Assembly (NCBI GenBank): GCA_014904845.1
Contig: MU119255.1
Span: 269,832 to 279,915, forward strand
Origin: Acephala macrosclerotiorum
Taxonomy: Eukaryota > Ascomycota > Leotiomycetes > Helotiales > Mollisiaceae
Length of the DNA stretch: 10,084 nucleotides
Direction of reading: 5' to 3'
A program made the translations under genes and the position numbers. Below the pieces are notes generated by a model, which saw only the letters and a program-made list of their open reading frames with translations, ran no database searches and was not told where the DNA came from. Below are positions 1 to 7,440 of the stretch, one piece after another (positions within the stretch are counted from its first letter, which is position 1; every line of letters begins with the position of its first letter).

Positions 1-267
1 ACTGACTACTACAACTATTTACGATCCGATATCAGTTTATCTACTACAAGCAGTATATTTCCCGACGGTGCGAGTAGTATCAAAGATCTCGAGTGTAATA
101 AGGTGGTAGGAATTCCGGGAAAAAGCGAAATAGCGATGCATATTATTGCCTAGACACTGTAGTCGCTGTTACCAATAATTTATTGTAGATTCGAGCGTTT
201 TCGAAAAGTGCCTGGTAATCAGGCCAAGAATTGAAATGGTTCGGATTTAATGTTTCGCACATCCTTA
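1..267. other. Balanced-composition flank, no gene seen
   Basis: I find no long open frame, RNA gene or known motif here. Composition is balanced, unlike the sequence beyond about 1500, and stops occur in all frames. A small hairpin, GCCTG-GTAAT-CAGGC, lies at about 212-226; its CCTGG/CCAGG arm resembles the start of the foldback element at 268, but the match is too short to mean much. It is probably intergenic sequence or old repeat debris. Confidence 0.5.
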
Positions 268-298
268 CGAGCCTGGTTTCAAAAGTCTGTACTTTTCA
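268..298 (+). repeat. Left terminal inverted repeat of the MITE
   Basis: A 31-base terminal repeat. It differs from the reverse complement of 511-541 at one position only, G at 289 against the equivalent of A, a transition. It is preceded by TTA at 265-267. Confidence 0.85.
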
Positions 299-510
299 GG
301 GCTTCTCACTAACAAATAAACGCTGAAGCAAAATGTCGAGTTTTGAACTAAAATACAAAATACTCTAAGTAACTTGAATAAATATACTTTGACTTCTTTT
401 GAATATAAAACTACAAGCTAAAAGAAGTCACATTTGTAATTATTCTAAAATCTTTAAGTAACGGCACCGATTTTGACGTTCCTCGCGAAAAAGGAAACCT
501 AAAAACAGTT

Positions 511-541
511 TGAAAAGTATAGACTTTTGAAACCAGGCTCG
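511..541 (-). repeat. Right terminal inverted repeat of the MITE
   Basis: A 31-base repeat ending in CCAGGCTCG, inverted relative to 268-298 with one mismatch. It is followed by TTA at 542-544, matching the TTA before the left end. Confidence 0.85.
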
Positions 542-544
542 TTA

Positions 545-1500
545 GCCGCACTCAGTCCAGTAGGGCGTAGTTTGCCACTGTCGAGACCGTGTCACAGAAG
601 ACCTAGTGGACGCCGGGGGATACATCCGCAGTGAAATCCTTGCGTCCATTCTCAAATAGTGAGTCATTTACCTGGCATACATCGAAGGGTTTCGAATGCA
701 ATAAACACTACATACTACATATCTATCGACATTGATTGCCTCGTCCTTACGTCTCTAGAAGATGCGTATACCTACGAGACATAAGTCAACCGTCCACTAT
801 GCATTAGTCGGGGGTAGTATCTCTCGAGCGGTCTGAATGCGATGTCGTCCGTGGAAACACGTGAGGAGATAACCCGCGACAAATTTCAGTACGGGAAAGT
901 CGTTGTCGGAATTACTTAGCAATCTCTCCGTCGATACCTCAAAAGCAAGGATAGTTTCGTCAAGATTAGACTGCTCAACTACAGTAAGAATATAGTTTCG
1001 AGGGTTTAGTCGACGGATATTTCTATATGTTCTCTTATTTCTCTAGAAGATCTCTTTCAGTTTCTCGGTATTCTTTCGGTTAAGTTCTCTTGGTTCGTTC
1101 TATTGGAAATCAAGTACTTCGAGCCGAACACGCGCCGTGTCTCGGTATTTGATATAATATCTCTTTTTTTCGAGTTTCAACTTTTACTTAGAGAATTGAG
1201 ATCGACGCATCTCGAGAAGATAGATTACAATTACGCTAGAAGTTCATTATGGGACGGTGATGGAAAGTATTTAGAGGGAGAGATAAATAGAAAAGGGATA
1301 ATGAGTAGGGTCATCGATTCGAGGTAAGATGAGAGAACCAAATTCTGTTGCTTTCTATTTTCAATTTAATCAAAGTCTTAATATAGTAATCTCGATTTGT
1401 ATGAGTCTTCGAGTACGGCGTTAGAGAGGGTGCGTAGGACTCGAATAGAACGAAACGATTCGGGTTATTCTCTTGATCTGTATTTGCAAGGCACGGTAAT
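545..1500. other. Balanced-composition region without a recognisable gene
   Basis: No ORF begins with ATG and reaches a convincing length, and nothing resembles a known protein, tRNA or rRNA. One plus-strand frame is free of stops from about 1010 to 1329 (about 106 codons), but it has no supporting ATG and no recognisable motif. Its end reads GAG-GTAAG at about 1321-1328, which resembles a fungal 5' splice site, so an exon cannot be excluded. The 12-mer TCTCTAGAAGAT occurs at 752-763 and again at 1040-1051. The likeliest reading is intergenic DNA or old repeat sequence that escaped heavy mutation. Confidence 0.45.
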
Positions 1501-1934
1501 ACTTATTTTCTTGCACGTGCTTTTATATTAATTTTAAATACTTATAAAATATTTAAATTAAAAGTTTTCGATTTAAAACTTGAAATATAAATAAATTACT
1601 AAAATTAAAAACTTTGTAATTTTTCGTAAAAACGTTTTTACGAGATTTACGAAATAAAATATACGTCGAATATTAAAAGAAAAAACTCGTTCATTATTAA
1701 TTCATTTAATGAATCGTCGAACGAATTTTTTTTTTATAATTAAAATATTTTAAAAAAAATTATTAATAAAAAATAAAATAAATAAAAATATTATATTTAT
1801 TTTAATATTTAAAATAATATAAATAATTAATATTTTTATATAATTATTATATTAATTATTATTATAATTTATTATTTTTTAATTTTTATTAAATTTTATA
1901 ATATTAATTTTAATTATTTTTATTAAAAAATATA
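1501..1934. other. Start of A+T-rich compartment
   Basis: Composition changes within about 50 bases near 1500 from balanced to strongly A+T, and from about 1740 almost no G or C remains. The remaining G and C are mostly in CpG (TCG, ACG, CGA). There are no genes. This is the edge of a RIP-affected block, probably the remains of a transposon too degraded to name. A palindrome at 1624-1643 is listed separately. Confidence 0.6.
1624..1643. repeat. Perfect 20-bp palindrome
   Basis: TCGTAAAAAC is followed directly by its reverse complement GTTTTTACGA. It lies about 120 bases inside the composition boundary and could be the tip of a repeat end or a cruciform-prone site. A looser inverted pair lies just downstream, TCGTTC at about 1688 with GAACGA at about 1718. 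The function is unknown. Confidence 0.7.
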
Positions 1935-2610
1935 TATATTATTAATATTATTAATTTATTATAAAATTTTTAAATAAATTTATCGAATATATATTAAAAT
2001 ATTAAATTATAAAATTAAAAATTTTAAATAAATTTATCGAATATATATTAAAATATTAAATTATAAAAAATTTAATATTTTTTATTAAAAAATTAACGAT
2101 TATATTTTATTTAATTAATATAATAAAATATTATTATTAATTCGTATTTAAATTAATTTAATATATAATTTGATTTTAAATATAAAAAATTTAATATTTT
2201 ATAATTTTAAAAAACGAAAAAATATTTTTTACTTTTTTATATTAATTATTAAAAATATCAAAAAAATAAATAAAAATAAAAAATAAAAATATTAATATTA
2301 TTTAAAATTTAATTATAAAATCGATCGATTTAAATAAAATTTATATATATAAAATTTAAATTTTGTAATCGAATAATTATAAATATTTATAATTAATTAT
2401 AATTAATTATAATTTAATTAAAATATTTAAAAATTAAACGATTTAATTAATTAAATATAATTATATAAATATTATTCGTAATTGTTTATAATTATTCAAA
2501 AATTAAAAATTTTAATATTTTTATTAATTTGAATTTATTTATTAATCGATTATTATTAAACGTTAAAAATTTAAATATATAATTTATTTTTAATAATTAT
2601 ATTATTTTTT
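1935..2610 (-). repeat. Left arm of an inverted repeat pair (heavily mutated copy)
   Basis: Read as reverse complement, this matches 2820-3350. Anchors include 2263-2343 against about 3080-3160, 2440-2590 against about 2850-2995, and 1957-2100 against about 3215-3340. Differences at the anchors are C-to-T and G-to-A, with this copy being the A/T one. For example TTTACGCGCGTAAA at 3074-3087 corresponds to TTTATATATATAAA at 2340-2353. This arm also has extra sequence relative to the right arm (roughly 2130-2262) and a 54-bp tandem duplication. The repeat family is not identified; a solo LTR or a transposon end is possible. Confidence 0.75.
1971..2068. repeat. Tandem duplication, 54-bp period
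   Basis: The 44 bases at 1971-2014, containing TTATCGAATATATATT, recur exactly at 2025-2068, an offset of 54. The inverted arm carries a single copy at 3266-3309 (42 of 44 matching). The duplication therefore arose in the left arm after the two repeat copies separated. The two left copies are identical, which suggests the duplication came after most of the mutation. Confidence 0.8.
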
Positions 2611-2800
2611 ATATAAAAATATTAAATTTTAATATATTTAATTTATTTAAAAATTTTATATTTATATTTATATTAATTATAAAAAAAATTATTATAATAT
2701 AAAATAAAAAAAATTTTAAAAATTTTTTTAATAATAATTTTTTTAATTAAATTTTATAAAATATAAATATTATCAAAAAAAAATTTTATATATTAATTAA
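2611..2800. other. Nearly pure A+T spacer between the inverted arms
   Basis: From 2563 to 2800 the only G or C is a single C at 2773. There are no genes. Homology between the two arms fades at about 2610 on the left and 2815 on the right, so this forms the loop between them. It may be heavily mutated repeat ends or a separate A+T insertion. The edge at 2801, where TTACCAATAG begins, is abrupt. Confidence 0.6.
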
Positions 2801-3350
2801 TTACCAATAGTATTAGCGGTTTACCAATAGCGCGTACTACGTAGTAATTGCATATTTAAAACTTTGGCGCCTAATAATAATCGATTAACAAGTGAATTCG
2901 AATCAATAAAAACATTAAAACTCTCGATTCTCGAACGATTACAAACGACTACGAACGGTATTTATATAATCACACTTAATTAATTGAATCGCTTAATCTT
3001 TAAGTACTTTTCTCATTTTAAACTCTCAATACTAATTAATTGCAATACTCGTTTGCAGTATTTATTAGTACTTTTTACGCGCGTAAACTTTATTTGAATT
3101 GATCGATTTTACGATCAAATTTTAAATAGTATTAATATTTTCAATTTTTATTTTTATTTATTTGTATAATTTATAAAACGATAAAAATCTATTAATCGAA
3201 TAAAGCGCGATTACTAGTTTGTATATAAATCTTAATAAAAAATACTAAAATTTAATAAGTTTTAATTTTATAGTTTAATATTTTAATATACATTCGATAA
3301 ATTTATTTAAAACTTTTATAATAAATTAAATAAATATTATAAATTATAAA
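2801..3350 (+). repeat. Right arm of the inverted repeat pair (better preserved copy)
   Basis: The less mutated partner of 1935-2610, in the opposite orientation. It starts abruptly at 2801 after nearly pure A+T. Visible elements are TTACCAATAG twice (2801-2810 and 2821-2830), perfect palindromes TACTACGTAGTA at 2835-2846 and TTTACGCGCGTAAA at 3074-3087, GGCGCC at about 2865, and a TATA-like TATTTATATAA at 2959-2969. Two CCAAT boxes followed by a TATA-like stretch would suit an LTR or transposon promoter, but that is inference. No coding frame is recognisable. Homology with the left arm fades near 3350, about 40 bases before the Copia insertion. Confidence 0.7.
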
Positions 3351-3390
3351 TTTTAAATATTTAAATATTTAATTTTAAATTAATATTATT

Positions 3391-3395
3391 AATAT
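3391..3395. repeat. Copia target-site duplication, left (AATAT)
   Basis: AATAT lies directly outside the left LTR and matches AATAT directly after the right LTR at 9701-9705. A 5-bp duplication is the normal product of Ty1/Copia integration. Confidence 0.85.
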
Positions 3396-3624
3396 TATTA
3401 AAACGTTTAAAAACAAATTACGAAATACTAAAATTTTAATCTGATATTAATAATTCAATTTTATTTATTTTTTTTTAAAAAAAGTATTTTTCTATTTATA
3501 TAATTAAATAAAATAAACGTAAAATTAAAAAGTAAACGTTAAAACAATCATTATTAAAAACAATAAAAATTATAATTAAAATTATTTAATTGATTATTTA
3601 AACGATTATATAATTGAATCAATA
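3396..3624 (-). repeat. 3' LTR of the Copia element
   Basis: 229 bp, aligned without gaps to 9472-9700. By hand count there are 42 differences, all C/T or G/A, and in 37 of them this copy has the A or T. On the plus strand it begins TATTAAAACG and ends CAATA; the usual TG...CA ends appear as TA at both sides, as expected from C-to-T or G-to-A change. It is the 3' LTR because the coding frames run on the minus strand. Confidence 0.93.
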
Positions 3625-3645
3625 CTAATAATTCTTTTTTTAAGA
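3625..3645 (-). promoter_or_regulatory. Probable polypurine tract
   Basis: On the minus strand the bases just before the 3' LTR read AAAAAAAGAA and then TTATTAG. The polypurine run lies where the plus-strand primer of reverse transcription is expected. The match is weak because the surrounding sequence is so A-rich, and mutation may have altered the bases next to the LTR. Confidence 0.4.
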
Positions 3646-3989
3646 AAAAACGCTTTTTTTAACTCGTAAACCAAATACAAAAAAAAGTACTACTACGATT
3701 ATTAACGCGTTGTTTTACTACTAAATACTAAAAGAAAATCTAATCGTAAACTAATTGTCGTTACGTATTGTAATATTTGATCGATTAAATCAAACTTGAA
3801 AAAATTCTTTCAAACTCGATATTTATAACCTTCGAATCAATCGAAAATTTTACTCTCGAAAATATCGAAAAACACTAAAAACACTAAAACAATAATTACA
3901 CGTTTCTCTTTTCAATACTATTTTTTTCAATGATCGCTTTTTTCGTTATTTTCGTTTTCGCCGATTAATTTTTAAACTTCGAAATATTG
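3646..3989 (-). other. 3' untranslated region of the Copia element
   Basis: This stretch lies between the end of the recognisable pol frame (near 3990) and the 3' LTR. I see no protein similarity in it on either strand. The true pol stop cannot be placed because several nearby stops (3999-4001, 3993-3995) could be mutated Gln or Trp codons. Confidence 0.5.
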
Positions 3990-4500
3990 CATTTATTTCT
4001 ATACTTTGATATTAAAACGATTAATACTAACAAGCGATTTAAATATTTTATTAACATTGAATTTAATTATAATATCAATTAAATTACTATTTTTAACAAT
4101 TTATCGAATCTTTGAAAAAATTTTACGTTTATACGATTATTTAATAATTATAATATCAATCATAAAACGTTTCTTTTTAATAATATCGAATTTGATTATA
4201 TACTTATAAAAAAAAAAAAAATTAATACAAATAATTACGAGAATTAAATTCAACTCAAATCGCTTTATAATAAAATTAAAAATAATAAAAATCGAAATTC
4301 TTATATCGATTTTTACTATTATTACGTATAATTCAAAAACTAAAACAATACAAATAATTCTTTTGTACTTCGTTGAATTCCAGTGAAATAAATTGTCTCG
4401 CAAATCGAATTATTTATTACTATAAATCTTATTACTAAAAACGATAATATACTCGATCTACGAATTGAAATTCTTATTTATAGTAAAAAAACCGTCTACA
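3990..4500 (-). pseudogene. Copia RNase H domain remnant
   Basis: RNase H degrades the RNA strand of the RNA-DNA hybrid during reverse transcription. The minus-strand frame is continuous with RT. It begins with FVFVDG; the Asp codon at 4494-4496 is the first catalytic Asp and is kept. Next come DLRDNLFHWNSTKYKRI, then FELYV, where Copia elements have SELYA with the second catalytic residue (Glu, kept). ICINFFFFYK stands in place of the usual ICTDS motif, so the third catalytic Asp appears as Asn. KKKRFMIDI follows. The end reads like the usual tail SLVSIN. Stops interrupt it where Gln or Trp codons are expected, for example after the IIIIK segment at 4137-4139. Confidence 0.85.
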
Positions 4501-5822
4501 AAAACGAAGAATTTCATTAAATGTAAATCCAAACAAAAAAATCGAAACTTACGATCGAAATTGTTTATTTGCTATTGTAATCGCTTATTCAGCGTTGCAA
4601 TTTGTTTTTTTTCGAAATATTAATATTGAATTGCCATCGATATATTGTACGCAATTTTCGATTGATAAATAGAATTGATATATATTTCTCGAGTACGTTA
4701 TTCAAAATACGTTTATTTGTAAAAATCTGATTTCGAATCAATTAAATTTAAACGTTTACTTTACTCTTTTTACGAAAGTACAATTCTATTTTCAATTTTA
4801 TTTATTACTAGTTTGTATTCGTTGAATAATAGAAAAATATTCGACGTAAAAAACTTTATAAATTTAATTAGTAATTTGACTTTTTACAACTCAAAATTTT
4901 TTAATTTTACAAAAATCTAATTTTTCAAAATAAGCGTATCGTCGATTTATATACCGATTATCTCGAATGAAATATAATTACTCTTCGTAATAAATAAACA
5001 AAAATCGAAAATTGAAAATTTTATTAAGAGTTTATTTCTATAGTAAATACTATACATTTTATACTAATATATTTTCGCTTTCGAAATTTCATAGAAAAGT
5101 TTAACTACTTTGAAAACGACGTTCAATAAAAGTTTATTCGTTATTTCTTTCGAAGATTTAACGAAAATAATACGTACTAATAAAATTATTGATTACACGT
5201 ATATTTAAATAATATTTTTCAAGTAAAAATTGATTTTTTTAGATTTGAGAAATAGAATTAAAACGACAATAATTCGTTGATTAATACGTTAAATAATCGA
5301 AGATTGAATTAGTATTGTTTTTTTGTTTTTATCGTTGAATATTTAAATTACAAAACGAGATTTTTCGTATAAAATTGCCGTTTTTATACTTTTGATCTCG
5401 TTTATTAATCTTGAATCGAAAATTCGTTGATTATTAATTTCTTTCGAATTATTAAAAATTAGTTTAAAGATTTTTTTCGCGATTAGTTTATTAATTTCTT
5501 TTTTACGAAAAACTGCGAATAAATCGCTTAAAATAATAATAATTTCTTTTACGCGAAAATCTATAAACAATTGTTTATTTTTAGTTTTTTTCTCAATTAA
5601 ATAAATTTTGAAAGTTTTTACATCTATACAAATTATTATATAAATATATTCGTTGAAATTGAAAACGTAAAAAAAAATTTCTATCGCAATTCGAAATAAA
5701 CGTAAATTTTTTTTCGAAATATACGAAGTTTTTTCGATTGAACGAAATAAATTAAATATATTTTTCTTTATTCTCGAATTCTTTTTAAAAAAATTTAATT
5801 CTAAGTTTAAATCTTTTGACAA
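4501..5822 (-). pseudogene. Copia reverse transcriptase (RVT_2) remnant
   Basis: This copied the element RNA into DNA inside the particle. One minus-strand frame can be followed through it and into RNase H without an indel, with at least 15 in-frame stops. The longest open part, 5343-5822 (159 codons), holds INNQRIFDSRLINEI and YEKSRFV, the start of the RT fold. The frame continues as NDKNKKTILIQSS, then YLKNII-stop-IYV-stop-S, where Copia elements have YLRDITQAYVQS. The first catalytic Asp is therefore Asn (codon 5214-5216). KVVKLFYEISKA follows (usual KPLYG-PEAG). The catalytic pair is kept in IDDTLIL (Asp codons 4938-4943). The connection domain includes TLNKRLQ and FVFVDG at the RNase H border. 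Most stops correspond to Gln codons and at least two to Trp. Confidence 0.92.
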
Positions 5823-5849
5823 ATTTTCTTTTAATAAATAATTCTTTAA

Positions 5850-6690
5850 TTATTCTTTGAATTACTCGAAGTTTTAATAAAATAATTTTATCGTAATACT
5901 ATAAAAACTTTTTAATTTATTTAACAATTGTAATTAATATATTTCTCTATTTATTATTAAAAGCGTATATAGTTTTTTTTATTCTTTGTTTTTTTTTTTC
6001 AAATAAATACGTTTGAATTTAAAAATAAATCGATTAAATAATAATTCTATAGATTATTTTTTATTTGTAAAATATTATTAATTTAACGAATAACGTAATA
6101 TTCTCAAATCGCGATTATTACATTTTTTACTATTTTAGTTTTAACGGCCATTGATACTACAAACGCGTTCTATTATAATATTCGAAAATAAATACTAAAA
6201 ACAAAAAATGTAAAAATAATATTATTCGATCTCGTTGTATTATTAATTATTTTAATCGCTATTTGAAATCGCTTTTTCTTTCGCAAATCGAGAAATTCTC
6301 GAAATAGTATATTATACGTATATTTCAATAGAACGTAGTATTTCTTTACTAAACTAATCGAATTATAAACTTCTATCGATATAGTTTTCAAATCGATATT
6401 TATATTCTTAGTATTATCACGAAATTTCTTAAAATTGAAATTCGTTCTAAGATTATAAATAGTAAATACTAATAATTCAAAGTAAACGTCGATTCAATAT
6501 ACTCGAAAAACGTTTTATATTTCTTTCATCGATATATTTACAAAGAATCTCGCGATTTGAAATATTGTAATTTCGTTTACAATTTGAAATACTAATTTTC
6601 TATCGATTTATAATACGTTTAAATAAACGAAATAATTGAAATTATAATCGTCGCGCAATATAAACTTAAAACGATCGAAAGATTTACTAT
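5850..6690 (-). pseudogene. Copia integrase remnant
   Basis: Integrase inserts the cDNA into the host genome using a D-D-E triad. In minus-strand order I read FILRDDYNFNYFVYLNVL, where the first Asp is Asn (codon 6617-6619); then QIVNEITIFQIARF; then FTIYNLRTNF, where the second Asp is also Asn (codon 6452-6454); then KTISIEVYNSISLVKKYY, with the Glu kept (codon 6371-6373). The well-known tail follows as FTFFVFSIYFRI, in place of VPTLLVFGAYPR. An open stretch spans 6173-6391. The C-terminal part down to about 5880 is weaker, with segments such as KKLYTLLIINRE. The frame used here differs from that of RT, so an indel lies at about 5822-5950. Confidence 0.88.
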
Positions 6691-6960
6691 TCATTTAATA
6701 TTATTAATAGAATCTCATTATTTTTTTAATTTCTTCGAAATTCGTAAAATGTTTTTTACGCTCTAATACTCGCGCGAATCTAACGACCAATAAATGTTCA
6801 AAGCGTTTATATAATCGTTTGAACTTCGTTTCAATCAAATAACAAATAATAAAACCGATTTCTACTATAGAAACTTTATAACTACTATAAATCAAATTTT
6901 CGAGTAAATCAAACAATATTTAAAGATATTCAAATACTTTAATAATAAACGTACGCCGTT
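6691..6960 (-). pseudogene. Copia GAG-pre-integrase domain remnant
   Basis: This zinc-binding domain sits at the N-terminal side of integrase. Bases 6704-6916 are open for 70 codons and contain KRLYKRFEHLLVVRFARV, close to the LxRRxGHPS motif with its His, then LERKKH and TNFEEIKKI. Immediately after, RFY-stop-stop-Y-stop stands where the C-x2-C pair is expected, so both Cys codons read Tyr (TGY to TAY) and the Gln codons read as stops. The domain is in the same frame as protease and integrase. The nearest start-like codon of the open stretch is TTG, which only reflects an internal position in the old polyprotein. Confidence 0.85.
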
Positions 6961-7019
6961 TATTTTAAATAAATACGTTATTAAAATTATCGAATTTAAT
7001 TCGTAGTTTGTTTATATTT

Positions 7020-7330
7020 TAAAAGTACAATAGAAAAAATACGTCTATTAAAACTACGTAAAACGTAATACGTTCAATTAACGTATTAATATCAATAGTT
7101 TCAAAAGATAAAATTTCATCGATTTCAAATTTGATTACTATTTCTCCAATTCTAAATCCGTTCAATTTAACGTTTTAAATCTATTAAAAAATCAAATATT
7201 GATTTTCATCGACAATCGATCGTTAAACGGCGCTAATATCGATTATAATACTTATAAAAACGTTTAATGCGTAATAATTCGTTAAATACATTTTTATATT
7301 AATAAATATCGAAAGTAATTTCAATTATAT
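7020..7330 (-). pseudogene. Copia aspartic protease remnant
   Basis: The protease cut the Gag-Pol polyprotein. In the minus frame I read FISIIIDISAV-stop-RSIV, matching the active-site form IDTGA followed by RRST. The catalytic Asp codon (7238-7240) is kept, while Thr has become Ile and Gly has become Ser, both by transitions. Further on come NQYLIF, FEIDEILSFETIDINT and IERITFYVV, then DVFFLLYF-stop-NINKLRI. The latter is the conserved stretch that follows the protease in these fungal elements (usual form PFLLCL-DID-L). The frame matches integrase and differs from gag. Confidence 0.82.
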
Positions 7331-7440
7331 TACAATATTTAATATCGTATAATAAATTAATTAGCGATCGAATAATTCGATGATTTTAAATTTATTAATC
7401 GTATCGTAAAATATTATAAAGTAATTAATTAATCGCGTAA

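Larger units (their letters stand above)
268..541. mobile_element. MITE-like foldback element, 274 bp
   Basis: A short non-autonomous DNA transposon, called from structure alone. The first 31 bases (268-298, starting CGAGCCTGGTTTC) are the reverse complement of the last 31 (511-541) with one mismatch. TTA lies directly outside both ends (265-267 and 542-544), the pattern of a 3-bp target-site duplication. The inside is also partly palindromic: 390-400 and 421-431 are perfect 11-base inverted copies, and weaker pairing continues outward (for example 376-386 with 439-446, and 365-373 with 451-459). There is no coding capacity, so movement would have needed a transposase from elsewhere. A TTA duplication fits PIF/Harbinger (TWA targets) best, but the terminal repeat is not one I can assign. 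The ends are almost identical and G+C is normal, so this copy shows little RIP. Confidence 0.82.

Noticed and set aside
268..541. TA target duplication (Tc1/mariner or pogo) for the MITE
   Set aside because: The right terminal repeat ends CTCG and is followed by TTA, not TA directly, while TTA matches on both sides, so a 3-bp duplication fits better.
740..1060. Two TCTCTAGAAGAT 12-mers as a functional repeat
   Set aside because: Only two copies with unrelated flanks; a chance match of this length in 1.5 kb is not remarkable.
1103..1327. 74-codon plus-strand frame as a gene
   Set aside because: It starts with TTG, not ATG, the stop-free run (from about 1010) has no recognisable motif, and there is no supporting context. 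A splice-like GAG-GTAAG at its end is noted but is not enough.
3160..3395. Longer LTR extending left of 3396
   Set aside because: Sequence upstream of 3396 does not match that upstream of 9472, and AATAT plus equal 229-bp lengths fix the boundary.
4006..4209. 67-codon plus-strand frame as a gene
   Set aside because: It is antisense to the Copia RNase H frame and Ile/Leu-rich, as expected from A+T-rich sequence read in reverse.
4137..4403. 88-codon minus-strand frame as an independent membrane protein
   Set aside because: It matches the Copia RNase H region (WNSTK, then the ELY motif) in frame with RT on both sides.
5343..5822. 159-codon minus-strand frame as an independent gene
   Set aside because: Its sequence is the start of the Copia RT domain and the same frame continues past the stop with RT motifs, so it is a fragment of a broken pol.
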